64,000 nucleotides of DNA from Achromobacter pulmonis (lineage in GTDB: Bacteria; Pseudomonadota; Gammaproteobacteria; Burkholderiales; Burkholderiaceae_B). The notes under the pieces are model-generated. The model was not told the DNA's origin, made no database searches, and saw only the letters and a program-made list of their open reading frames with translations. This document shows positions 53,787 through 61,784 of the stretch, piece after piece (position 1 is the first letter of the stretch; the number at the start of each line of letters is the position of its first letter). The stretch is taken from the NCBI RefSeq assembly GCF_002885955.2, contig NZ_POQS01000004.1, positions 434,943 through 498,942 on the forward strand. Reading direction: 5' to 3'. Both the position numbers and the translations under genes were made by a program.

Positions 53787-54560
53787 ATGCGCACCAAGCC
53801 TTTGGCGCGTCCGCTCGTCGCCGCGGCCTGTGCCGCACTGCTGGCCGCGCCCGTCCATGCCGGGGAACCGGCCCGGCCGCCCGTGCTCAAGGCCTTGGAA
53901 ACCCAGGGACTTACCGTTATTCAGGAATTCAAAGTGGCGGACGGACTGCGCGGCTTCGCCGGCGCCATCCAGGAGCGCCCCGTCGCCATTTATGTCACCC
54001 CGGATGGCACGGCGATCGTCGGCACGCGAGTGGACGTGGAGGGCCGCCCCATTGACGCAGCCACGCTCCAAGACCTGGTGGCCAAGCCAATGGGAAAGAA
54101 AGTCTGGTCGCAGCTGAGCGAATCCTCCTGGGTGCTGGACGGCCGCTCCGAAGCGCCGCGCATCGTCTACACGTTTTCAGACGCTAACTGCCCCTATTGC
54201 CATCAGTTCTGGGAAGCGTCGCGCCCCTGGGTTGAGGCAGGCAAAGTGCAGCTCCGGCACATACTCGTGGGGGTCATCCGCGACGACAGCCCCGCCAAGG
54301 CGGCAGCGATATTGCGGGCTCCGGACCCCTCGGCCGCCCTGCAGAAGAATGAGCAGCGCTTCGACCAGGGCGGCATCGAACCCGCCTCCGAAGTTTCTGA
54401 TGACGTACTGGAAGTGCTGGCGCGCAACCAGATGCTGATGGTGTCGACGGGCTTCCGGGGAACGCCGGGAATCGTCGTACGCGAGGAGGACGGCACCGTG
54501 AAAAAGTTCAGGGGCATGCCCCAGGGCGATCAGTTGAACGAAGTACTGGGGCCTCGTTGA
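53787..54560 (+). CDS. dsbG: Thiol:disulfide interchange protein DsbG
   Basis: A 257-residue periplasmic DsbC/DsbG-type protein with signal peptide (cleavage near residue 25), an N-terminal dimerisation domain (about 28-110) and a thioredoxin domain with NCPYCHQFW (Cys135/Cys138) and the cis-Pro loop FRGTPGIV. DsbG is kept reduced by DsbD and protects or repairs single thiols. A strong AGGAGG precedes the ATG at 53787. The lengths fit DsbG better than DsbC. Confidence 0.9.
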   Translation: MRTKPLARPLVAAACAALLAAPVHAGEPARPPVLKALETQGLTVIQEFKVADGLRGFAGAIQERPVAIYVTPDGTAIVGTRVDVEGRPIDAATLQDLVAKPMGKKVWSQLSESSWVLDGRSEAPRIVYTFSDANCPYCHQFWEASRPWVEAGKVQLRHILVGVIRDDSPAKAAAILRAPDPSAALQKNEQRFDQGGIEPASEVSDDVLEVLARNQMLMVSTGFRGTPGIVVREEDGTVKKFRGMPQGDQLNEVLGPR

Positions 54561-54593
54561 CCTGCTGACAAATAGACCCATAGCGAGACCCAT

Positions 54594-54902
54594 ATGGAAC
54601 CGAAACTGAAAGTCATCCTGCACGCCCCCTCGCCGGCTGCCCTTCAACGGGCACGAAACAACGCACTGAACTTGAGAAATGGCATGCCTGCCGCCGAAGT
54701 GCGCATCATCGCCAATGCGCAGGCTGTCGAAGCCGCGTTGGACGTGGCGCATGAGCGCCTGGATGCCTCGACGTGGATCTGCCCCGTCAGTCTGGAACGA
54801 CTGGGCAGGGGCAACAGGGAACCACTGCAAGTCCTGGGAGGCTCGGCTGTTCTTGAGATCGCAAGAATGCAAGTGACGGGATGGGTGTACATACGCGCGT
54901 GA
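54594..54902 (+). CDS. DsrE/DsrF-like small protein
   Basis: A 102-residue cytoplasmic protein with the DsrE-like alpha/beta start (KLKVILHAPSPAALQRARNNALNL) and the AEVRIIANAQAVEAAL segment. DsrE-like proteins relay sulfur or sense it, which would suit the thiosulfate context. No conserved DsrE catalytic Cys is obvious; the only Cys is in WICPVSLE. It is 33 bp after dsbG and ends the operon. Confidence 0.7.
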   Translation: MEPKLKVILHAPSPAALQRARNNALNLRNGMPAAEVRIIANAQAVEAALDVAHERLDASTWICPVSLERLGRGNREPLQVLGGSAVLEIARMQVTGWVYIRA

Positions 54903-54970
54903 ATGCGCCGCCATCGGCGTGGCCCGCGCGTAGTACCGTTCTTCAGGCGCCTGGACATCCCGAACCGCAT

Positions 54971-55048
54971 TTACCAGGGCTGCCTGGCCGTCGCCTCGCC
55001 GATGCCGGACGACGCGCCGGTGATTACGATGACTTTATCGTTGATCAT
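54971..55048 (-). pseudogene. 5' remnant of an SDR dehydrogenase gene
   Basis: Only 25 codons remain: the start, the coenzyme-binding beginning (KVIVITGASSGIGEATAR) and then an early stop. An AGAGGA site precedes ATG 55048, and the fragment lies 30 bp below the decarboxylase-like gene, so it was once the third gene of the cupin operon. The rest of the gene is missing at the edge of the DsrE-like gene. Confidence 0.8.
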
Positions 55049-55078
55049 GGGATCCTCTGCCTTCGTCTATTCGAACGG

Positions 55079-55882
55079 CTACTGCTTGCCGGCGGGAAGC
55101 GTTGCCAGATGCCGATCCAGCGCCTTGCTGGCGCGGCGGGCCATGTCGGCATCGACGCGCGACGACAGCACCTGGGTGAGCTGGCGCAACTGGCCGGCCG
55201 TGATGCCGACGTTCATGCTGATGCGCATGTGCGCCTGCAACTGCGACTCGGCGCCGGGCAGCGCCGAGAGCATGCCCACGGTGGCCAGCTCACGGCTTTG
55301 CCAGTCCAGGTTGTCGCGCTCGAAGATGTCGCCGAAAAGGTGCGCGCGCAGGTACTCGTTGGCGATGGGCGCGAAGTCGAACAGCGGCCCCTGCACCGGG
55401 CCGCCAGACAGCTTGGTCTGGTTGGCCGTACCGGCGGCCAGCAGCGCATCGCCCTTGGGGATGGGTCGGCTGGGTTCTCGCCCCAGGGCATCCTGGATGC
55501 CGCGTTGCTTGCGCGCGTCCAGCACCTTCATCAGCTCGCCCAGCGCATTGAGGCTGCGAGGGAAGCCGGCATAGGCGTAGAGCTGCACCAGGATCTCTCG
55601 GGCGTCGCTCACCATCATGCCGGCGTCCAGCCCTTGGTTCAGCGCGGCAGTCAGCCTGGCCATGTCTCCCGCGGCGGCAAATGCGGCGATCGGCACGATG
55701 GCTTGCTGGTGGGCGGATAGGGTTTCAGAAGCGCTTGATGCTTTCGTTTGAGATTGGGTCATGGATTTGGCGTCCTTCTCGTTCGCTGCGTGTCCCAGCA
55801 TGGCGGACAGGCTCAGCGCCACGGTCAACACACCGGCTTGAAGCCGGGTGCGGCGGGACTTAGCGGGCGTTGTATTGCTCAT
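55079..55882 (-). CDS. Secreted carboxymuconolactone decarboxylase-family protein
   Basis: A 267-residue protein with a signal peptide (cleavage near LGHAA) and two CMD-like halves: ILVQLYAYAGFPRSLNALGEL and a second one with RELATVGMLSALPGAESQLQAHM. The Cys pair of AhpD-type peroxidases is absent, so a peroxidase role is unlikely. Genes of this type often sit with a cupin and an SDR gene, as here. It overlaps the cupin gene by 23 bp. Function unknown. Confidence 0.87.
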   Translation of the reverse strand: MSNTTPAKSRRTRLQAGVLTVALSLSAMLGHAANEKDAKSMTQSQTKASSASETLSAHQQAIVPIAAFAAAGDMARLTAALNQGLDAGMMVSDAREILVQLYAYAGFPRSLNALGELMKVLDARKQRGIQDALGREPSRPIPKGDALLAAGTANQTKLSGGPVQGPLFDFAPIANEYLRAHLFGDIFERDNLDWQSRELATVGMLSALPGAESQLQAHMRISMNVGITAGQLRQLTQVLSSRVDADMARRASKALDRHLATLPAGKQ

Positions 55883-56354
55883 CGGTCACTTTCTCCATCC
55901 AGGTCACGTTCTTGCCGTCCACGGTGCCCGTCACCGCCAGGTGCGTCATGGCGGTATCGGGCGCGGCCCCGTGCCAGTGCTTGACGCCGGGCGGGCACCA
56001 CACCACGTCGCCGGGGCGGAGGACCTGCACCGGCTTGCCCCATTCCTGCGTCAGGCCCACGCCGGCAGTCACCACCAGGCGCTGTCCCGCGGGATGCGTG
56101 TGCCAGGCGGAACGCGCGCCGGGCTCGAAGGTAACCAGCCCGCCTGAGGCGTTGATGGTCTTGTCGGCGGGCCAGACCGGATCGATGCGCGCGCGGCCGG
56201 TGAAGTATTCGGCGGGACCGGCCATCGAGGCCTGCTCTCCCGCCCGCGTGATCTGCTGTGCGCCGGCGGGTGGATTGGCCTGCGGCCCGGCGGCCAGCGC
56301 CGCGTTGGCGTTCAGCGCTGTCGTGCACAGCGCAAGTCGGAGAACTGGGTGCAT
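55860..56354 (-). CDS. Secreted cupin-domain protein
   Basis: A 164-residue protein with a signal peptide (cleavage near ALAAG) and one cupin barrel. The metal-binding motif one is WHTHPAGQRLVV and motif two is PGDVVWCPPGVKHWHG. An AAGGAA site precedes ATG 56354. It forms an operon with the decarboxylase-like protein and the SDR remnant, divergent from a LysR gene. Probably a small-molecule-binding metalloprotein; substrate unknown. Confidence 0.88.
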   Translation of the reverse strand: MHPVLRLALCTTALNANAALAAGPQANPPAGAQQITRAGEQASMAGPAEYFTGRARIDPVWPADKTINASGGLVTFEPGARSAWHTHPAGQRLVVTAGVGLTQEWGKPVQVLRPGDVVWCPPGVKHWHGAAPDTAMTHLAVTGTVDGKNVTWMEKVTDEQYNAR

Positions 56355-56381
56355 GGGGTTCCTTTCTTGAGGTGAAGCGGC

Positions 56382-56477
56382 TCAGCCGCGGGGCCGGCCG
56401 GCAAGATCCTGTTCATCGCTGACGTGCTCCATCCATTCGACGTTCTTGCCGTCCAGCGCCTCCTGGATGGCGATCTG
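56382..56477 (-). pseudogene. 3' remnant of a second cupin gene
   Basis: About 31 codons before a TGA at 56382 read QIAIQEALDGKNVEWMEHV and SDEQ, closely matching the end of the intact cupin (TVDGKNVTWMEKV, TDEQ). The upstream part of this cupin gene is absent, replaced by the LysR promoter region. Confidence 0.75.
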
Positions 56478-56559
56478 GGGTCCGTACGAAACTGTATTGT
56501 TCGGTAGATTGGTTGAGAAGACCGTAAAATTGATATACGGTGGTGCAACGGATTCACCA

Positions 56560-57468
56560 ATGGGAAAAGAGAATCTCAACGACCTGCAAGCTTTTGTAGC
56601 CGTGGCCCGTGAACGCAGCTTCACCCGGGCGGCGGCTCAACTAGGCCTGTCACGCTCGGCGCTGAGCCACGCGATGCTTGCGCTGGAAGCCCGGCTGGGC
56701 GTGCGGCTATTGGCGCGCACCACGCGCAGTGTCTCCACCACAGAGGCCGGCGCAAGGCTGCTGGACGCCGTGGCCCCCCGCATCGACGAGATCGAACTGG
56801 AGCTGGGCTCGCTCACGGCGCTGCGCGACAAGCCGGCCGGCACGGTGCGCATCACGGCGCACGACCATGCCATCACCACTGTGCTCTGGCCGCGGCTGCT
56901 GCCGCTGTTGCAGGAGTACCCCGACATCCACGTCGAATTCAGCGTGGACTATGCGTTCACCGACATCGCGGCGCACCGCTTTGATGCAGGCGTGCGCGTG
57001 GGCAATCGGGTGGACAAGGACATGATCGCCGTTCGCCTCGCGCCGGAACTGCGCATGGCCGTGGCCGCATCACCCGGCTATCTCGCGGGAAAGCCGCTGC
57101 CCAAGACGCCCCGCGATTTGACCGAGCACCGCTGCATCAATCTTCGGCTACCCACGCATGGGGGGTTGTATGCCTGGGACTTCGAGAAGGACGGACAGTC
57201 CATCAATGTGCGTGTGAGCGGCCAGACCACGTTCAACAACACCTTTCTGATGCTTCAGGCTGCGCTCGACGGCATGGGCTTTGCCTTCGTGCCGCTGGAC
57301 ACCATGCAGCCGCATATCGAGGCTGGCCGGCTGGTGCCCGTGCTGCAGGACTGGTGGCCGACTTTCCCGGGCTATCACCTGTATTACGCCAACCGCAAGC
57401 AAATCGCTCCGGCTTTGGCGCTGGTCATTGAGGCATTGCGCTGGCGCGCCAACGAACCGGTCAAGTAA
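56560..57468 (+). CDS. LysR-family transcriptional regulator
   Basis: A 302-residue LysR-type regulator with helix-turn-helix FVAVARERSFTRAAAQLGLSRSALSHAML and the substrate-binding domain from about 90 (GTVRITAHDHAI). It is divergent from the cupin operon and likely controls it. It is clearly paralogous to the disrupted LysR gene on the other strand; the two stops overlap by 8 bp (57461-57468). ATG 56560 was chosen by alignment with the paralog (LNDL start); an earlier in-frame start would lie in the cupin remnant. Confidence 0.92.
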   Translation: MGKENLNDLQAFVAVARERSFTRAAAQLGLSRSALSHAMLALEARLGVRLLARTTRSVSTTEAGARLLDAVAPRIDEIELELGSLTALRDKPAGTVRITAHDHAITTVLWPRLLPLLQEYPDIHVEFSVDYAFTDIAAHRFDAGVRVGNRVDKDMIAVRLAPELRMAVAASPGYLAGKPLPKTPRDLTEHRCINLRLPTHGGLYAWDFEKDGQSINVRVSGQTTFNNTFLMLQAALDGMGFAFVPLDTMQPHIEAGRLVPVLQDWWPTFPGYHLYYANRKQIAPALALVIEALRWRANEPVK

Positions 57469-58094
57469 TGCCATTGACCGTGCCTCGGGGCGACGGCTTG
57501 GCGTTGCTTACCCGCAGCGCATTGAGCACCAACGCGAATGCGGGCGAAGGCTGTCGCTGGCTGGGGTAGTACAGGTAGTAGCCAGGGAACTGCGGGCACC
57601 AATCCTCCAGGACTCGCACCAGACGCCCCGCTTCGATGTGGGGAGCGAACTCCTCCTCCGGGAGACTCGCGATCCCCAAGCCCGCCACCGCCGCATCCAC
57701 CATACTGAGCGATGTATTGAAGATGAGCTGCCCATTCACCCTCACGCTCAGCGCCTGCCCTCGGCGCTCGAAATCCCAGGTGTAAAGACCGCCCGCCGTC
57801 TGCATGCGCATATTGATGCAGTTGTGCTTGAGCAAGTCGCGCGGCGATTTGGGGATGGGCCGTGTTTTAAAGTACGCGGGTGACGCGGCAATCGCCATCC
57901 GCAATTTCGGCCCGATCGGCATGGCGACCATGTCCTTGTCGATCGTGTCGCCCAGGCGCACACCCGCATCGAACCGGTCCGCGACGATGTCCCGGAATCC
58001 ATAGTTGATGTCGAACTCGACGTTGATGTCCGGGTACTCGAGCATCAACGGCGTGAGTTTAGGCAACAGCGTGGTGCGTAGGATGTGCTCTCCG

Positions 58095-58102
58095 CAGGTG
58101 AT
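58095..58102. repeat. Target site duplication, left copy
   Basis: CAGGTGAT directly precedes the left end of the insertion element and recurs at 59498-59505. A ninth base (G) also matches, but 8 bp is the duplication that restores the reading frame. Confidence 0.9.
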
Positions 58103-59497
58103 GGAGCTTGTCAGAAATTTTGTGTGTGAGGCATAGCATGTCGACAAGGAGCATGAATGCCACGCAAGACCAAACCCACCGCTTTGGCGGACCAGGCGGC
58201 ACAGCCGCAATTTCACATCCCGGCCGAGCTGCTTGACCAGTTGGTGACCGGGCCCATGACGCCGGGCCAAGTCCAAGGGCTGTTCGATCAGTTCAAGAAG
58301 TCAATTCTTGAGCGGGCGCTGGGCGCCGAGATGAGTCATCACCTAGGCTATGCGCCCGGCCAAGCCAAGCCCACAGGCGGATCAGCCAACCACCGCAACG
58401 GCAAGAGCACCAAGACCGTACTGACCGATGTGGGGGCGCTGCGCATCGATGTCCCACGCGATCGCGAAGGCAGCTTCGAGCCGCAGCTCATTGGCAAGCA
58501 CGAGCGGCGCTTTACGGGTTTCGACGACAAGATCATCGCCATGTACGCACGCGGCATGACGGTGCGCGAGATCCAGGGTTTCCTGGCTGAGATGTACTCG
58601 GTGGACGTCTCGCCCGAGCTCATCAGCCGTGTCACCGATGAGGTGATGGGCGAGGTCACGGCCTGGCAGACACGGCCGCTGGAGGCGATGTACCCGGTGG
58701 TGTTCTTCGATGCGCTGCGGGTCAAGATTCGCGAGGATGCGGTGGTGCGCTCCAAGGCCGTCTACCTGGCGCTGGGCGTACTGCCTGACGGCTCGCGCGA
58801 CATCCTGGGAATCTGGATCGAGAACACCGAGGGGGCGAAGTTCTGGATGAAGGTCTTCAACGATCTGAAGACGCGCGGGGTGCAGGACATCCTGATTGCC
58901 GTCACCGACGGCCTCAAGGGCATGCCAGAGGCGCTGGGCGCAGTGTTCCCGGCGACGACGCTGCAGACCTGCATCGTGCACCTGATCCGGGGTGGCCTGG
59001 ACTTTGCGTCATGGAAAGACCGCAAGGCGCTGGCCGCAGCCATCAAACCCATCTACACCGCGGTGAGCGCCGAGGCGGCCGAGGCCGAGTTGGATGCGTT
59101 TGCGGCCGGCCCCTGGGGGCAGCGGTTCCCGACCGTGGTCAGCGCCTGGCGCCGGGCCTGGGACAAGGTCATCCCGTTCTTCGCCTTCCCGCCCGAGGTG
59201 CGGCGCGTGATCTACACCACCAACGCCATCGAGAGCGTGAACGCACGGCTGCGCAAGATCATCAAAACGCGCGGCCACTTCCCCAGCGACGAGGCGGCCA
59301 CCAAGCTGATCTGGCTGGCGCTGCGCAACATCACCGCGGACTGGGGGCGGGCGGCCAACCACTGGAAATCAGCGATGAACCAATTTGCGATCCTCTACGA
59401 GGACCGATTTACCAGATCGGGCCAGTAAGATCACCAAGCCGCCTCACGATTGAGTGACGGATTCAACAGCCTCACACACAGAAATCCTGACACTCCC
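58103..59497 (+). mobile_element. IS256-family insertion sequence
   Basis: A 1395-bp element with imperfect terminal inverted repeats at 58103-58132 and 59469-59497 that share TGTCAG near the tips and TGTGTGTGAGGC at the inner ends. It carries one intact transposase gene and is bounded by perfect 8-bp duplications. The intact condition points to a recent insertion. Confidence 0.95.
58157..59428 (+). CDS. IS256-family transposase
   Basis: A 423-residue DDE transposase of the IS256/mutator-like group. The N-terminal region carries GGSANHRNGKSTKTV, and the catalytic triad fits Asp185 (FFDALRVKI), Asp251 (AVTDGLKGM) and Glu359 (TTNAIESVN). The CIVHLIR motif of the family is present at 272-278. 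It is uninterrupted and of full length, so the element could still be active. Confidence 0.96.
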   Translation: MPRKTKPTALADQAAQPQFHIPAELLDQLVTGPMTPGQVQGLFDQFKKSILERALGAEMSHHLGYAPGQAKPTGGSANHRNGKSTKTVLTDVGALRIDVPRDREGSFEPQLIGKHERRFTGFDDKIIAMYARGMTVREIQGFLAEMYSVDVSPELISRVTDEVMGEVTAWQTRPLEAMYPVVFFDALRVKIREDAVVRSKAVYLALGVLPDGSRDILGIWIENTEGAKFWMKVFNDLKTRGVQDILIAVTDGLKGMPEALGAVFPATTLQTCIVHLIRGGLDFASWKDRKALAAAIKPIYTAVSAEAAEAELDAFAAGPWGQRFPTVVSAWRRAWDKVIPFFAFPPEVRRVIYTTNAIESVNARLRKIIKTRGHFPSDEAATKLIWLALRNITADWGRAANHWKSAMNQFAILYEDRFTRSGQ

Positions 59498-59505
59498 CAG
59501 GTGAT
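59498..59505. repeat. Target site duplication, right copy
   Basis: Second CAGGTGAT, identical to 58095-58102, marking the right edge of the insertion. Confidence 0.9.
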
Positions 59506-59821
59506 GCGCACCGTGCCGGCGGGCTTGTCCCGCATTTCGGTCAGCTCATCAAGTTCCGCGTCAATCTCGTCGAATCGGTGGCCTATCGCATTGAGCAGAC
59601 GCTCGCCAGCGGTCGTCGGTGACACGCTGCGCGTGGTCCGGGTGAGCAGCCGAATCTCCAGTTGAGCCTCCAGGCCGCTGATCGCCTGGCTGATCGCAGA
59701 CTGGGTGACGCCCAGCAGCGAGGCCGCACGTGTGAAGCTGCCTTCCCGCGCCACGGTCACGAAATACAGCAGATCGTTGAGGTTGCGTTTGGCCATCGCA
59801 TCAGCCCGCCATATTGGATTA

Positions 59822-59836
59822 ATTAGTTTTTCTAAT
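59822..59836. promoter_or_regulatory. LysR-type T-N11-A box between the split LysR gene and the exporter gene
   Basis: ATTAG-TTTTT-CTAAT is a perfect interrupted palindrome with T-N11-A geometry in an AT-rich divergent promoter region. Further CTAAT/ATTAG half-sites follow within 25 bp. It is the probable binding site of the now disrupted LysR regulator. Confidence 0.65.
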
Positions 59837-59954
59837 ATAGCTTAGTAGCTTTCATTAGCTAGTAACTCAAGCCTTGACGCGCCAATATTCAGTTTTGCCG
59901 TGTTCCTGAAGAGTACGGCGTTCCAGTGATTTCCGCCCAGATAGGCACCGCTTC

Positions 59955-61196
59955 ATGACAAGCGACACGGCTGGGACTCCAGCGTCCACACTTCACGTTC
60001 AATCCAATACCGAAGCGCAGCCCGCCCACTGGAGCGGCGTGTTCGCCATGTCGCTATGCGTTTTCGCGCTGATCGCTTCGGAATTCATGCCCGTCAGTCT
60101 ACTGACGCCGATGGCCGCCGACCTGCACGTTACCGAAGGGATGGCCGGACGAGGCATCGCGATCTCCGGCGCTTTCGCGGTACTGGCCAGTGTTTCGATC
60201 TCGTGGCTTGCCGGCGCGATGAATCGCAAGACACTGCTGCTGGCGCTGACGGCACTGATGGCTGTCTCTGCGGCCGTCGTAGCGCTGGCGCCGAACTATC
60301 CCGTCTATATGCTGGGCCGCGCACTCATCGGTATCGTGATCGGCGGATTCTGGTCGATGTCCGCAGCGACGGCCATGCGCTTGGTTCCCGGAGATCAGGT
60401 GCCGCGCGCCTTGGCGATCTTCAATGGCGGGAATGCGCTGGCGACGGTCCTCGCCGCGCCGCTTGGCACCTACCTCGGCTCGTTGATGGGTTGGCGTGGC
60501 GCCTTCTTCTGCCTGGTTCCGGTGGCCGCGCTGGCCTTGGTCTGGCAATGGGCCACCCTCCCGTCCATGCCAACCCGAGAGCGAACCGCGGGTTCGAAGA
60601 ACGCCTTCAGGATACTGAACAGCCGTCCCGTGGCCCTGGGCATGGCCGCCTGCGGGGTGTTCTTCATGGGGCAGTTCACCCTGTTCACCTATGTGCGACC
60701 GTTTCTGGAGACCGTGACCGCAGCGGACGTATCCACACTATCGCTCACCCTGCTGGCGATCGGCGTGGCCGGCTTCATTGGTACGGCCCTGATTGGCACC
60801 GTCCTCAAGCGCAGTCTTTACCGGACGCTGATTGTCATCCCCAGCCTCATGGCGGTGATCGCGCTGACGCTGATTCCACTCGGCTCGTGGCTCGCCCCGA
60901 CCGTCGCCCTCCTGAGTCTGTGGGGCCTGCTTGCAACTTCGGCCCCGGTGGGTTGGTGGAGCTGGATTGCCAAGGCGATGCCACACAACGCGGAAGCGGG
61001 CGGAGGCCTGATGGTGGCAGTGATCCAGCTGGCGATCGCCCTCGGCTCGTCCGTTGGCGGCGTGCTGTTCGATTCCACCGGCTACCGCGGCACCTTTGTA
61101 GCGAGCGCCGCCATACTCCTGAGCGCCACCCTCCTCGCGTTCTTCACCTCCCGTGCGCAACTGCGTCAGGCACACCAGGCCACCGACCACAGATAG
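59955..61196 (+). CDS. MFS exporter, NepI-like (DHA1 family)
   Basis: A 413-residue transporter with twelve membrane helices. Features recall the purine ribonucleoside efflux protein NepI: EFMPVSLLTPMAADL, GRALIGIVIGGFWSMSAATAMRLVP, FTLFTYVRPFLE and PVGWWSWI. It probably pumps a small organic molecule out by proton antiport. It is divergent from the split LysR gene and heads a set with an IorAB-type hydroxylase, so its substrate may be a related N-heterocycle. Confidence 0.9.
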   Translation: MTSDTAGTPASTLHVQSNTEAQPAHWSGVFAMSLCVFALIASEFMPVSLLTPMAADLHVTEGMAGRGIAISGAFAVLASVSISWLAGAMNRKTLLLALTALMAVSAAVVALAPNYPVYMLGRALIGIVIGGFWSMSAATAMRLVPGDQVPRALAIFNGGNALATVLAAPLGTYLGSLMGWRGAFFCLVPVAALALVWQWATLPSMPTRERTAGSKNAFRILNSRPVALGMAACGVFFMGQFTLFTYVRPFLETVTAADVSTLSLTLLAIGVAGFIGTALIGTVLKRSLYRTLIVIPSLMAVIALTLIPLGSWLAPTVALLSLWGLLATSAPVGWWSWIAKAMPHNAEAGGGLMVAVIQLAIALGSSVGGVLFDSTGYRGTFVASAAILLSATLLAFFTSRAQLRQAHQATDHR

Positions 61197-61204
61197 GGGA
61201 ACTC

Positions 61205-61300
61205 ATGAATTTATTTCGTAGTCCTGAGCGAAATTCCGATATAAATAGCTGGCTCAGTCACGCACGAGGCGAGATACCGCCTGCCCTACGCACCCTCTAA
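61205..61300 (+). CDS. Possible 31-codon small protein
   Basis: ATG 61205 to TAA 61300 encodes 31 residues ([20 protein letters not shown] and on), with AGGGGAAC about 4 bp upstream. It lies neatly between the exporter stop and the next gene, which starts 10 bp after it. It may be a real small gene or simply a leader; no family is recognised. Confidence 0.35.
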   Translation: MNLFRSPERNSDINSWLSHARGEIPPALRTL

Positions 61301-61310
61301 GGATTCCGCG

Positions 61311-61784
61311 ATGACCCAACTCCAAATCAACGGCCAAGCGAAGAACGTCGACGTCCCGGGCGAAACACCCTTGCTCTGGACCTTGAGAGACGAGCTCGGC
61401 ATGACCGGTACCAAATTCGGATGCGGCATGGCGCTGTGCGGCGCCTGTACCGTGCACATGGACGGCGCGCCAATCCGTTCCTGTATCACCCCCCTCTCAG
61501 CTGCGGCCGGCCACCATATCACCACGATCGAAGGGATAGAGGCCGATGCGGTCGGCCGGGCGGTGCAGCAAGCCTGGATAGAGCAGAATGTCGCCCAGTG
61601 CGGCTATTGCCAGGCCGGTCAGATCATGACGGCGGTAAGTCTGCTCAAAGCGACGCCGCAGCCTACCGACCAGGAGATCGAGGACGCCATGAGCGGCAAT
61701 ATCTGCCGCTGCGGCACGTATCCCCGCATCCGGGCCGCCATTCAGCAGGCAGCCAAGCACCTGGCCCAGGGAGGCAAGCAATGA
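61311..61784 (+). CDS. (2Fe-2S)-binding small subunit of a molybdenum hydroxylase (IorA-like)
   Basis: A 157-residue subunit with two [2Fe-2S] clusters: the plant-type one (C38, C43, C46, C58 around [14 protein letters not shown]) and the second (QCGYCQ at 97-100 and CRCG at 132-134). It matches the small subunit of isoquinoline 1-oxidoreductase and related aldehyde/N-heterocycle hydroxylases. It passes electrons from the molybdenum site. Its stop overlaps the start of the large subunit (61781-61784). Confidence 0.93.
   Translation: MTQLQINGQAKNVDVPGETPLLWTLRDELGMTGTKFGCGMALCGACTVHMDGAPIRSCITPLSAAAGHHITTIEGIEADAVGRAVQQAWIEQNVAQCGYCQAGQIMTAVSLLKATPQPTDQEIEDAMSGNICRCGTYPRIRAAIQQAAKHLAQGGKQ

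Larger units (their letters stand above)
57461..59796 (-). pseudogene. LysR-family regulator gene split by an IS256-family insertion
   Basis: The N-terminal 99 codons (LNDLLYFVTVAREGSFTRAASLLGVTQSAISQAISGLE, ending TVRIT) lie at 59796-59498, and the rest (CGEHILRTTLLPKL onward) at 58102-57461. Removing the insertion and one copy of the 8-bp duplication restores an unbroken 310-codon LysR gene. The helix-turn-helix is now cut from the effector domain, so the regulator should be non-functional. The likely target was the divergent exporter/molybdenum hydroxylase operon. Confidence 0.92.
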
